This document shows positions 36,430 to 44,914 of a stretch of DNA of 64,000 nucleotides, one piece after another (the stretch's first letter is position 1; every line of letters begins with the position of its first letter). The translations under genes were made by a program, and so were the position numbers. The notes below the pieces were generated by a model, which searched no databases, had not been told where the DNA came from, and was given only the letters and a program-made list of their open reading frames with translations. Source of the stretch: Agarivorans sp. Toyoura001. Lineage in GTDB: Bacteria > Pseudomonadota > Gammaproteobacteria > Enterobacterales > Celerinatantimonadaceae. The stretch is taken from NCBI RefSeq assembly GCF_005405585.1, contig NZ_BJEQ01000002.1:310001-374000 (forward strand), given 5' to 3'.

Positions 36430-37094
36430 TACTTCACTTCTCCTTGTAGAGCAATTGCATTTAGAATTATATTTCTTCAGTAATAGCTAATTAATTCCGA
36501 CAACCACGCCGATTAAAAAACCATCAACCCGAGTAAAGCTCACCTTCCGCTAAAAACCATAATCCTTTATTAGATAAATAAAGAGTCATTCACAAATACA
36601 AAAAAACGTAAAAGAGTTGGAAAATTAAACACTAAAAAAAAATACATTTGGTGGTTATATTTTGTTCAGTTAATTTTCCGTTTTTAATTACACAGCAGAA
36701 AAAAGAGCGGTATGAAATTGTCGAAAAGCTTTGCTTGCAGAGAAGATGGTGCCTCTAGTTACACCTAAAAGTGAGCTAACTAGCATTAGCTGAAATGGAG
36801 CGAAGAAACAGTATGAGTAAGGCAAGCGGAATGACTATGACACCTTTAGGCTAATAGCCATGTTAGCAAGGTGCTTAGAGAAGTTGATTGACGGTTTTTA
36901 GGCTGTACAAAATAGTAAGCATTGCCTGAACTCATTTGCTCAGAGTTTGGCGAGATTAAGCGACCCGCTCAACCTTTAGGCAAAGATGTTCAAACAGTTA
37001 CAAGCTTAGAGGCAAGCAACTTCTGAAAAATATAGAAGAGTTCTACTGCATTGTGCGCTGAATAAACACATCAAATTTTCAGTAATAGTTAGCA
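36430..37094. other. Long intergenic region, no gene seen
   Basis: About 665 bases, strongly AT-rich near the GH43 promoter (36480-36700). No convincing frame, repeat or RNA was recognised on either strand. Confidence 0.45.
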
Positions 37095-37128
37095 CAAAAA
37101 AGCCCAAGGATTTTGCAATGCTTGGGCT
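37095..37128 (-). terminator. Intrinsic terminator of the PEP-CTERM gene
   Basis: On the reverse strand AGCCCAAG, a 12-base loop, CTTGGGCT and a T6 run, about 45 bases after the stop at 37173. Confidence 0.85.
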
Positions 37129-37172
37129 ACTTCATGTTTCAAAAAATGTCTCGCGAGTAAAGCTACACGCTA

Positions 37173-37787
37173 TTAGGCATTTTTCTTCTTACGCGATACA
37201 CCAAGACCACATAAGCTCAAACCTAGCAATAACACTGTTGCTGGCTCAGGAACGGTTACCGCATCAACAATAGAAACCTCAGAACCGAAACCCACAACAT
37301 TTGTTGGTGCATAAGTACCAAAACGCTGACTTCCATCAGAGAATATGGCTAATGCAGTGGCACCAAAGAACTGGTTTCCGTTTAAGCCAACGGCGTCTGG
37401 CGCACTTAAGAAGTCAATGTCCACACCAAAACGGAAAAATTCACCCGCATCAAAATCACTAAAGCTAATCGTTAAAATACCCGAGCCATTTAGTGCATCA
37501 TTAGCAGGAAAAACATGACCTACAGATGAAGAAGAGCCTAAAGTAATAGGGCTGCTGCTGTTACCAGGGCTAGTATCAGTTGAATCAAAAAATGTGCCAA
37601 TTGAGGTTAAGTCCCAAGTAATAGATGTAATTTGCTCGCCATCTGTTGAATTGTTAAAAAACTGCAAAGCGTTGTTGCTACCAAAAGTGGTGCCTTCAAT
37701 AATTAAACCACTAGAGATTGGGGTGGCTTGTACAGCCGCACTCAGCAATAAAGTACTTAGTAATCCGATAATCTTTTACAAAGTCAT
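37173..37787 (-). pseudogene. PEP-CTERM protein with a stop codon in the signal-peptide start
   Basis: The frame codes for a signal peptide (KIIGLLSTLLLSAAVQA), a beta-rich domain and a canonical PEP-CTERM tail (VPEPATVLLLGLSLCGLGVSRKKK). Going upstream in frame, the codons are ATG (37787) ACT TTG TAA AAG: a TAA at 37778-37776 precedes the signal peptide. AAGGA sits directly before the ATG and 6 bases before the TTG, so translation would begin at one of these and stop at once. AAA to TAA is the simplest mutation. Without re-initiation at an internal TTG no exported product is made. Confidence 0.7.
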
Positions 37788-37913
37788 TCCTTAAGTCTTG
37801 AAATAAATATTTGTTGATAGTGTTATTAACGTGGCGACATAGGGCATAATTCAAGCCAGTTACTAAGCCACTGATATTATTAATGTAATTCATCGCCTTA
37901 CCCGTACTATTAG

Positions 37914-38126
37914 CTAAAGTGTAAATAAACTTGACGATTTAGCGCCGTATATTTTTAGGAGAATATGGAGGCAGTAATTAGCCACAACGTAAACTAGCCA
38001 ACCAACAACAAACGCTGAATCGCCCCCAGAGCGGCTCAACCAAAAAACGATTAACGCGCTTAAGCCTTTCAAAAAAAAAAAAAAATACCAAAGAGTCATA
38101 TAGACACCACGCCGCACACCAAACAA
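37914..38126 (-). CDS. Possible small membrane protein
   Basis: A reverse-strand frame of up to 70 codons, or 61 from an internal ATG (MTLWYFF...), with two hydrophobic stretches (ALIVFWLS and FVVGWLVYVVANYCLHILL). Against it: part of the coding signal is a 13-A homopolymer read as Phe, there is no ribosome-binding site, and its 5' part overlaps a NorR-type site. Kept only as a possibility. Confidence 0.22.
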   Translation of the reverse strand: MFGVRRGVYMTLWYFFFFLKGLSALIVFWLSRSGGDSAFVVGWLVYVVANYCLHILLKIYGAKSSSLFTL

Positions 38127-38140
38127 AGAGTCACAAAGAC
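38093..38140 (+). promoter_or_regulatory. Two NorR-type enhancer sites upstream of norV
   Basis: GTCATATAGAC (38095-38105) and GTCACAAAGAC (38130-38140) both fit the GT-N7-AC NorR consensus and the tighter inverted form GTC-N5-GAC; they lie 35 bases apart and about 55-110 bases upstream of the sigma-54 promoter, as expected for an enhancer-binding protein. norR itself is not in the window. Confidence 0.6.
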
Positions 38141-38194
38141 TCCAAAAAATATAAATTTAAAAATAAATACAATTAAAACAAGTGCTTAACATAC

Positions 38195-38209
38195 TGGCAC
38201 ACGCTATGC
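38195..38209 (+). promoter_or_regulatory. Sigma-54 promoter of the norVW operon
   Basis: TGGCACACGCTATGC matches the -24/-12 consensus TGGCACG-N4-TTGC in 13 of 15 informative or free positions, with GG and GC spaced correctly. Start of transcription is expected near 38220, leaving a leader of about 38 bases before norV. Confidence 0.7.
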
Positions 38210-38257
38210 AATAACCTGAATAGCAAATTAAATTAATAGTTATTTAGGTAGTAAGCT

Positions 38258-39739
38258 ATGACCATTCATGTAAAAAACAACATTCACTGGGTAGGCCAAC
38301 GCGACTGGGAAGTACAAGACTTTCACGGTACAGAATATAAAATGACTCGCGGAACAAGCTATAACAGCTACCTCATCCGCGAAGAGAAAACAGTATTAAT
38401 CGACACCGTAGATCACCGATTCAGCCTGCAATTTATTCAAAACCTAGAAATGGAAATCGACCTGCAAAGCATCGATTTCATTGTGATCAATCACGCGGAA
38501 GAAGATCACTCTGGCGCGCTCTCTGCGTTAATGGAAAAAATTCCTAATACGCCAATTTATTGCACCGAGGCGGCGATTGATTCAATCGTAGGACACCACC
38601 ATCATCCAGAATGGAACTTTAAGACCATAAAAACCGGTGACAGCCTTGATATCGGTAATGGTAAGCAGTTAATTTTTGTAGAAGCACCCATGCTACATTG
38701 GCCAGACAGCATGATGACCTACCTAACAGAAGACGCCGTGCTATTTAGTAACGACGCCTTTGGTCAGCACTATTGTGACGAGCACTTGTTTAACGACGAA
38801 GTCGATCAAAATGAGTTAAAAGAACAGTGCCTTCGCTACTACGCAAACATTCTTACACCGTTTAGCAGCTTGGTGACAGCCAAAATCAATGAAGTACTCA
38901 GCTTCAACTTGCCGGTTGATATGATTGCCACCTCACACGGCGTAGTGTGGCGTGACAACCCAGCTCAAATCATTCATCAATACCTTGAATGGGCCAACAA
39001 CTACCAAGAAGACAAGATCACTATTTTTTACGATTCTATGTCTAACAATACACGCATGATGGCAGATGCTATTGCCCAAGGTATTCATGATGTTGATCCC
39101 GGTGTTGCGGTAAAAGTGTTTAACGTATCCAAGCACGACAAAAACGAAATCCTCTCTCACACCTTCCGCTCTAAAGGCTTATTGGTAGGCTCATCCACCA
39201 TGAATAACGTAATGATGCCTAAAATTGCAGGCATGTTAGAAGAGATTACTGGATTGCGTTTTAAAGAAAAGAAAGCGGCCGCTTTTGGTAGTTATGGCTG
39301 GAATGGCGGTGCGGTAGACCGTATCCATACTCGCCTAAGCGATGCGGGCTTTGAAACAGCAATAAGCTTAAAAACCAAATGGCGACCAGATGGCAAAGCC
39401 ATGCGCGAATGCCGTGAACATGGTCGCCAGATAGCCAAGCAATGGGCGCTACATTCCTTAGATAGTGTATCGGCCCAAGTACAAAAATCAGGCACAACAG
39501 CGGCTGTAAATCAAACCGCTCCTGCTAGCCATGCCATCAGCGAAACCAACACCACCACCGCCCACCCTGCAGATTGCCAGTGCATGATCTGCACCGTATG
39601 TAACTGGGTTTACGACCCGGCAATAGGTGAGCCAAACCAAGGTGTAGCAGCTAATACGCCCTGGGCCAACGTGCCTGAATACTTCCTCTGCCCCGAGTGT
39701 AACTTGGGCAAAGATGTATTTGTTGAGCATAACGGATAA
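38258..39739 (+). CDS. norV: Anaerobic nitric oxide reductase flavorubredoxin NorV
   Basis: A 493-residue flavodiiron protein. The metallo-beta-lactamase domain (about 1-250) carries the diiron ligand motif HAEEDHSG near 79 and later histidines; a flavodoxin domain (about 255-400, [13 protein letters not shown]) binds FMN; a C-terminal rubredoxin (about 440-493) has CTVC and CPEC iron ligands. It reduces NO to N2O in the cytosol under anaerobic conditions, receiving electrons from NorW. A linker of about 30 residues between flavodoxin and rubredoxin is Ala/Thr-rich. Confidence 0.95.
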   Translation: MTIHVKNNIHWVGQRDWEVQDFHGTEYKMTRGTSYNSYLIREEKTVLIDTVDHRFSLQFIQNLEMEIDLQSIDFIVINHAEEDHSGALSALMEKIPNTPIYCTEAAIDSIVGHHHHPEWNFKTIKTGDSLDIGNGKQLIFVEAPMLHWPDSMMTYLTEDAVLFSNDAFGQHYCDEHLFNDEVDQNELKEQCLRYYANILTPFSSLVTAKINEVLSFNLPVDMIATSHGVVWRDNPAQIIHQYLEWANNYQEDKITIFYDSMSNNTRMMADAIAQGIHDVDPGVAVKVFNVSKHDKNEILSHTFRSKGLLVGSSTMNNVMMPKIAGMLEEITGLRFKEKKAAAFGSYGWNGGAVDRIHTRLSDAGFETAISLKTKWRPDGKAMRECREHGRQIAKQWALHSLDSVSAQVQKSGTTAAVNQTAPASHAISETNTTTAHPADCQCMICTVCNWVYDPAIGEPNQGVAANTPWANVPEYFLCPECNLGKDVFVEHNG

Positions 39740-39750
39740 TAAGAGGAGCA

Positions 39751-40899
39751 ATGATGCCTGCACCTATCATCATTATTGGCAGTGGCTTTGCTGCTTACCA
39801 GTTAGTAAAAACACTACGTAGAACAGACTCTCAGTTGAGTATTCAGGTCTTCACCTCAGACGAGGGCAATGAATATAACAAGCCTGACCTTAGTCATGCC
39901 TTTAGCAAACAACAAAGTGTTGAAGCCTTAATTCAACTACCTGCAGCAGAATTTGCCAAGCGTTATCAGCTTGAGTTGTTTGCCAATACTAAAGTAGAGA
40001 GCGTTGATACCATCACGCAAACCATTGCGGCCAATGGTCAGCTTTATCCTTACTCAAAGCTTGTTTTCGCCACTGGCGCCAACACCTTTGTGCCTGAGAT
40101 CAAAGGTAATAATGCAACCAGCATTATTACTTTAAATAGCTTGGTGGAATACCGCCAAGCTCAAGCAAGCATTAACGCAAGCTCTAGCGTGTTAATAATG
40201 GGCGGCGGCTTAATAGGTGTAGAGCTCGCGATGGACTTACGCGCCAACGGTAAAGAAGTCATTATAGTGGAGCCCAACAGCCGCTTACTTGCCAATGTTG
40301 CTCCCGATTTTGTTGCCCTACGTTTAGAGCAACAACTGCATGAAGCGGGCATAACCCTCGCCCTGTATGACAGCGTAATGTCTTTAAATACAACCGAGGG
40401 TGAAGCAACAACAACCGTGACCAGCAAACAAGGAAAAACCTTTAAGGTAGATACAGTAATTTCTGCCGCTGGTTTACGTGCCAACAGCCTCCTAGCAACT
40501 CAAGCAGGTATTGCTGTAAACCGTGGAATAGTCGTTAACAAGCAGTTAGCAACGTCGGCCAAAAACGTTTATGCCATTGGGGACTGTGCAGAAATAGACG
40601 GCAAGGTTACGGCTTACCTACAACCGATTATTTTGAGTGCCAATGTGTTAGCCAAGCAATTACGCGATCAGCCAGCACAATTAGCACTCACCCCAATGAT
40701 GGTGAAGGTAAAAACGCCCGCTTATCCTATTCAAGTAGGTGGCAGCTTTGATGCTGATTCAACATGGAAAGTAGGCTTTGAGAAGCAAGGCCTAGTCGCA
40801 GAGGCATACAACGCTCAACATCAAATGACTGGTTTTGTCGTCACCGACCAACAGCTTAATCAAGCCTTCCCACTTTTACGCAAAATATCGGGTCAATAG
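39751..40899 (+). CDS. norW: NADH:flavorubredoxin reductase NorW
   Basis: A 382-residue FAD-dependent pyridine-nucleotide reductase: FAD motif GSGFAAYQLVK (near 8), NAD motif GGGLIGVELAMDL (near 151) and the C-terminal FAD segment YAIGDCAEIDG. It passes electrons from NADH to the rubredoxin of NorV. It begins 11 bases after norV; GAGGAG is better spaced for the second ATG at 39754, so the true N-terminus may be one codon shorter. Confidence 0.93.
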   Translation: MMPAPIIIIGSGFAAYQLVKTLRRTDSQLSIQVFTSDEGNEYNKPDLSHAFSKQQSVEALIQLPAAEFAKRYQLELFANTKVESVDTITQTIAANGQLYPYSKLVFATGANTFVPEIKGNNATSIITLNSLVEYRQAQASINASSSVLIMGGGLIGVELAMDLRANGKEVIIVEPNSRLLANVAPDFVALRLEQQLHEAGITLALYDSVMSLNTTEGEATTTVTSKQGKTFKVDTVISAAGLRANSLLATQAGIAVNRGIVVNKQLATSAKNVYAIGDCAEIDGKVTAYLQPIILSANVLAKQLRDQPAQLALTPMMVKVKTPAYPIQVGGSFDADSTWKVGFEKQGLVAEAYNAQHQMTGFVVTDQQLNQAFPLLRKISGQ

Positions 40900-40933
40900 C
40901 CTTACTTAGCGGCAACAAAGAGGAGTAAATACT

Positions 40934-41116
40934 ATGTACCAATTGTTTTTAGAGAACCAAACGGCAGAGCACCATCTAGAAGAAAGCCGACATAGTTACC
41001 AGCAACTTGGCATAACTAAGCAAGCAAGATTGCGCTTATTAATGCCTGTTGTCTTATCTCTGGTTGCCGCTTTGCGACAGCAAACCAACAGATTAGTAAC
41101 AACAACTAAGCCCTAG
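40934..41116 (+). CDS. Small protein in the norVW operon
   Basis: A 60-residue frame with a strong ribosome-binding site (AGAGGAGT 9 bases before ATG), 34 bases after norW and 31 bases before the next gene. The sequence (HHLEESRHSYQQLGITKQARL, then a mildly hydrophobic helix) is not recognised. Conserved spacing signals argue that it is translated; function unknown. Confidence 0.6.
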   Translation: MYQLFLENQTAEHHLEESRHSYQQLGITKQARLRLLMPVVLSLVAALRQQTNRLVTTTKP

Positions 41117-41147
41117 ACTAATTATTCACTACCAAGAGGAAATGATT

Positions 41148-41483
41148 ATGAGCCATCAGCGAATTCCAGCCACCTGGACGATTCAACGCTCTACGCCATT
41201 TTTCACCAAAAACAACGTACCTGCAGCATTACTGAGCCACCATAATACGGCGGAAGGTGTATTTGGCCAGCTCTGCGTAATGGAAGGTACGGTAACCTAT
41301 TACGGCTTTGCTGATGCAGAAGCCACTGAGCCAGAGGTAAAAGTAGTAATAAACGCCGGAAGTTTTGCCACTAGCCCACCACAATACTGGCACCGTATTG
41401 AGTTGAGTAACGATGCCCAATTCAATATCAACTTCTGGTCGGCTACCGATAAAACAGGTGAGAAGATGTTTAATAGTAAGTAA
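41148..41483 (+). CDS. DUF1971 / TehB N-terminal-like cupin protein
   Basis: A 111-residue cupin-fold protein of the DUF1971 family, related to the small domain of the tellurite-resistance protein TehB: IQRSTPFFTKNNVPAALLS, then a beta barrel ending HRIELSNDAQFNINFW. The start at 41148 is chosen over 41142 because GAGGA is 7 bases upstream of it. As the last gene of the nor operon it is likely induced by nitric oxide; a sensor or protective role is inference. Confidence 0.82.
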   Translation: MSHQRIPATWTIQRSTPFFTKNNVPAALLSHHNTAEGVFGQLCVMEGTVTYYGFADAEATEPEVKVVINAGSFATSPPQYWHRIELSNDAQFNINFWSATDKTGEKMFNSK

Positions 41484-41529
41484 ATAAGCAAAGTACTAAT
41501 AAGTACTAACTTACGTGCTTAAACCCAAT

Positions 41530-41561
41530 AATACCGAAGGCATTAATGCCTTCGGTATTTT
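41530..41561. terminator. Bidirectional terminator between nor and glycerol operons
   Basis: A 30-bp perfect palindrome (AATACCGAAGGCATT and its complement) with flanking T/A, between convergent operons. Confidence 0.88.
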
Positions 41562-41594
41562 ATTCAAGCTTTAACTCAAGCAACAGTTGTCAGC

Positions 41595-42671
41595 TTAACT
41601 CCCTAGCTGATGCGCGGTAAGCATCGCAGACAACACTGCCTGAGCGCTTACCGGGAATGGCATGTTGTGAATGGTTTCACCATCGGCACAAGAAGCCTCT
41701 GCCACACTCAACAGTTTATCTCGGTTAATTTCTTTTACGCCCATGTCCGTGAGGTTGGTTGGTAAACCAATCGACTTACAAAAATCTATCACTTGGGTAA
41801 TTTCTTCCAGTGGTGCATTTTCTAACACGAGCTGAGTCAGTGTGCCAAAGGCGACTTTCTCACCGTGGAGTAAATGATGACACTCTTCCAGCTTGGTTAA
41901 GCCATTATGAATCGCATGCGCAGCGGCTAAACCAGAGCTCTCAAATCCAAGACCACTTAAGTAAGTATTGGCTTCAATAATGTTCTCTACCGCTTTAGTG
42001 CTGACTTTGTTTTCAACCGCTACTTTGGCTTTAAGGCCATCGGCCAATAAGGTTTCAAAACACAATTTAGCCAAAGCTTGGGCGGCGCGAGTGGGTGCAC
42101 CACCCGCCATGGTGGCTTTGCCAGAGTGCATATTCGCGCGCGCTTCAAACCAAGTAGACAGGGCATCTCCCATGCCGGCAACAATTAAGCGAACTGGCGC
42201 CGCAGCAATAATGGCGGTGTCCATAATCACCATGTTAGGGTTTGAAGGGAACATCAAGTACTCGCTAAACTCGCCTTCAGGGGTGTAAATCACCGCCAAC
42301 GCGCTGGTTGGCGCATCGGTAGACGCAATCGTTGGCACAATCACCACGGGCAACTTAGAGTAAAAAGCAACGGCCTTGGCGGTATCTAAGGTTTTTCCGC
42401 CGCCAATGCCAATAATGACATCGGCATTAACTGAGCCTGTTTTATCGATTAAGCGGTTAATTTCGTCGCGTGAACATTCGCCATTAAAAACATCAAAATC
42501 TACTGCCTGATCATTGAAGCTAGCTTCAACAGTAGCTTGAGTTAAACCCATGACAAAATCATCGGCAATCACTAACGGTTGCTTACCGTAAGTGGAAACA
42601 TACTGGCCAATGTTATGCAGAGCGCCTTCACCTTGAATGTATTTGCTGGGTGAAATTATAATCTTATCCAT
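41595..42671 (-). CDS. gldA: Glycerol dehydrogenase GldA
   Basis: A 358-residue iron/zinc-dependent group III alcohol dehydrogenase. It has the NAD-binding GGGKTLDTAKA (near 93), TDAPTSALAV, and metal ligands in the segments AGMGDALSTW, AAAHAIHNGL and CHHLLHGEKV. It oxidises glycerol to dihydroxyacetone with NAD+. It lies 10 bases after the dihydroxyacetone kinase gene, so the pair forms the dehydrogenase-kinase route from glycerol to DHAP. Confidence 0.92.
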   Translation of the reverse strand: MDKIIISPSKYIQGEGALHNIGQYVSTYGKQPLVIADDFVMGLTQATVEASFNDQAVDFDVFNGECSRDEINRLIDKTGSVNADVIIGIGGGKTLDTAKAVAFYSKLPVVIVPTIASTDAPTSALAVIYTPEGEFSEYLMFPSNPNMVIMDTAIIAAAPVRLIVAGMGDALSTWFEARANMHSGKATMAGGAPTRAAQALAKLCFETLLADGLKAKVAVENKVSTKAVENIIEANTYLSGLGFESSGLAAAHAIHNGLTKLEECHHLLHGEKVAFGTLTQLVLENAPLEEITQVIDFCKSIGLPTNLTDMGVKEINRDKLLSVAEASCADGETIHNMPFPVSAQAVLSAMLTAHQLGS

Positions 42672-42681
42672 GTTGTTCTCC

Positions 42682-44316
42682 TTACTTGTTCAATGATTCA
42701 AATACTTGCTCAACGGCAAATGCACCAGGGTCTTTAACCCCATTCAAGGTATCGCTGTTTAAATAAGAAGAGCGACCGGCATTGGCTTTAGTCATATCTA
42801 AAGTGCTATTTGCGCCAGCTTTAGCAGCTTCAACCGCAGCGGCAAAGCCGTTAGCCCCCCAAGCCTCAAAAGCAGGGTAAAGTGCATCAATCATGGTGCG
42901 ATCACCTACCGCGGCACCGCCGTACTCCATCATTCGCGCTAAGCCAGACTGGAAAGCAGCAACTAAGTTATTTGTCGCGGTGAACTCGCGACCGGCAGCA
43001 GTGAAGAAAATGGATAACAATACCCCTGAAGATCCGCCCATTACCGTGGTTAACTGTTGGCCAATCACGGTCATTAACAGTCCCGGCTCATTTAGCGGTA
43101 GTTGATTAGCGTCTAACTCAGCCAGCACTTTACGTGCTCCAGAAGCAAAGGTAGAACCGGTATCACCGTCACCTACAATGGTATCCAAGTGATTGAGCGC
43201 TGCTTCGTTGTCGATAATGGTGCTGCACACGGTGCGTAATGCGTTTGCAACGGCCTCATTTTGCGAAGGGCTAAATGTAATCTGCGAAGATTGAGATTCA
43301 CATTGGGTCACCACCACGGTTTGTTTTTTACTTACGCCAGGCCACGCAGCCGTTACGGTATCGCTAAGCAATGCTTGGCGCTTAAGCTCATCAAGCTTCA
43401 AGATAGAGATCGAAAACCCCTTCATATCAATGGCGGTCATTAAGGGCGCAGGGCCAATAAATAACTCAGCGTTTTTCCCAAGGTTTGATTCAACAACATC
43501 TTTAGTCACCACGTTCATTTCAATCGGTGACAAGCCGCCTAAATTATTAATTAACACCGCATGGCATTCACTTGGACAAGCAGTGAGTAGCTTGTCAGAC
43601 ATAATGCTCACTAGCTCTTTGCACTGGCGTAACTCAATGGTTTCAATGCCCGCTTCACCATGAATCCCTAAACCTAACTCTGCTTTGCCAGCCGCAATGC
43701 GGTCTGCACTATCATCACCCGGCAATGTACAACTACTTAAAGCGATGCCAATACTGGCGATAGAATCAATGGTATCTTGCGCAGCTTTTGTCACCGTCGC
43801 TAAGTCTTCGCCTTGCTCGGCTACATAACCGGCCACCTTATGAACAAATAGGGTACCGGCAATGCCACGTGGTTTAGGGTTTTCGGGAATAGAGATATCG
43901 TCACTCACTATCACCATCTCTACGTTGCGGCCCATTTCTTTGGCTTTCTCACAAGCCAAGCCGAAATTAAGGCGATCTCCGGTGTAGTTCTTAATCACCA
44001 CTAAACAACCGGCATCGCCAGTCACATGCAAAATAGCGTTTAGTACAGCGTCTACACTGGGAGCCGCAAATAAGTCACCGCATACTGCTGCGGTTAACAT
44101 ACCTTTACCCACAAAACCTGCATGGGCTGGCTCATGCCCAGAGCCACCGCCACAAATAATGGCTACTTTGTCTTTTTGCCAATCAGTTCGAGCAATCACC
44201 TTAATGTCATTACCAAAATCTAAGCGAGTTAAGTTGTTGTGCTGCTGCGTATACAAGGTGCCGTCAATCGAGTCATTTACCCACGATTCTCGTTCGTTAA
44301 TCACTAAATCAGCCAT
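42682..44316 (-). CDS. dhaK: ATP-dependent dihydroxyacetone kinase (fused DhaK-DhaL)
   Basis: A 544-residue single-chain kinase. The DhaK domain (about 1-330) has GGGSGHEPAHAGFVG, the Cys-rich GDLFAAPS segment and the substrate-binding histidine in LGIHGEAGIE (near 219). The DhaL domain (about 350-544) has GDGDTGSTFASGA, which binds ATP-Mg through aspartates. It phosphorylates dihydroxyacetone to DHAP using ATP, unlike the PTS-dependent split enzyme. First gene of a two-gene operon with gldA. Confidence 0.92.
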   Translation of the reverse strand: MADLVINERESWVNDSIDGTLYTQQHNNLTRLDFGNDIKVIARTDWQKDKVAIICGGGSGHEPAHAGFVGKGMLTAAVCGDLFAAPSVDAVLNAILHVTGDAGCLVVIKNYTGDRLNFGLACEKAKEMGRNVEMVIVSDDISIPENPKPRGIAGTLFVHKVAGYVAEQGEDLATVTKAAQDTIDSIASIGIALSSCTLPGDDSADRIAAGKAELGLGIHGEAGIETIELRQCKELVSIMSDKLLTACPSECHAVLINNLGGLSPIEMNVVTKDVVESNLGKNAELFIGPAPLMTAIDMKGFSISILKLDELKRQALLSDTVTAAWPGVSKKQTVVVTQCESQSSQITFSPSQNEAVANALRTVCSTIIDNEAALNHLDTIVGDGDTGSTFASGARKVLAELDANQLPLNEPGLLMTVIGQQLTTVMGGSSGVLLSIFFTAAGREFTATNNLVAAFQSGLARMMEYGGAAVGDRTMIDALYPAFEAWGANGFAAAVEAAKAGANSTLDMTKANAGRSSYLNSDTLNGVKDPGAFAVEQVFESLNK

Positions 44317-44872
44317 CTAAAATCTCCGTAATATGCTGCTATTCTAAATCTCACAAAAACTGTTTAACTGTATTGCTAACCGTTTCACCGCAAAGATAAG
44401 CGCTTGATAAGGCTGTATTGCTTGCCTACCCCAACATGCCATGAGCAGCGCCTATTTGGTGGCAAGCCCAAAAATGGAAACGTTTACATTTAAATGTAAA
44501 AAAACAACTGATATAAGCTAACTAGTGGTTTTCTTCCAATCGAGCAGTAAAGCCCGCTTCCAGTACCGAAGCGCTGATAGAAAGCCCAAAAAAGCAAAGC
44601 ATATGCTTTAATATTGGTACATCAATCAACCAAAGGCCTAAATACAAGGTCTGCAATAATTAGGAACATAATGTGTTCCTGCTCGGCCTTTAAAGCAAAC
44701 AGTTTAATGTAAACGTTTACAAAAATGTGAGGTTTGGCAAGAATATGTGATGCTAGGGCCATGCCCCAAGGTAAAATATGAAACCAAAACTGGCGTCAAG
44801 AAGTGGCGTATCGGTGGCCTGAGCCACTAAAGATTAGCGGTGGGATTCACTGCAGCTCGTTTACATTACTGC
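44317..44872. promoter_or_regulatory. dhaK promoter region with two LacI-type operators
   Basis: TGTAAACGTTTACA (44708-44721, perfect palindrome) and TGGAAACGTTTACA (44475-44488, one mismatch) are LacI/GalR-type operators 233 bases apart, a spacing that allows DNA looping. ACATTTAAATGT overlaps the second. No gene was found in this stretch of about 555 bases and no LacI-family gene is in the window. Confidence 0.6.
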
Positions 44873-44901
44873 TAAAAAAAGGAGGGCACAGAAGCCCTCC
44901 T
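44873..44901 (-). terminator. Intrinsic terminator of the flotillin gene
   Basis: On the reverse strand GGAGGGC, 6-base loop, GCCCTCC and a T7 run, 14 bases past the flotillin stop. Confidence 0.88.
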
Positions 44902-44914
44902 CATTCGCTAAGGT

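Noticed and set aside
38020-38080. Integron attC-like sequence near the poly-A tract
   Set aside because: ACGCGCTTAAG resembles part of such sites by chance; no paired core sites or cassette structure is present.
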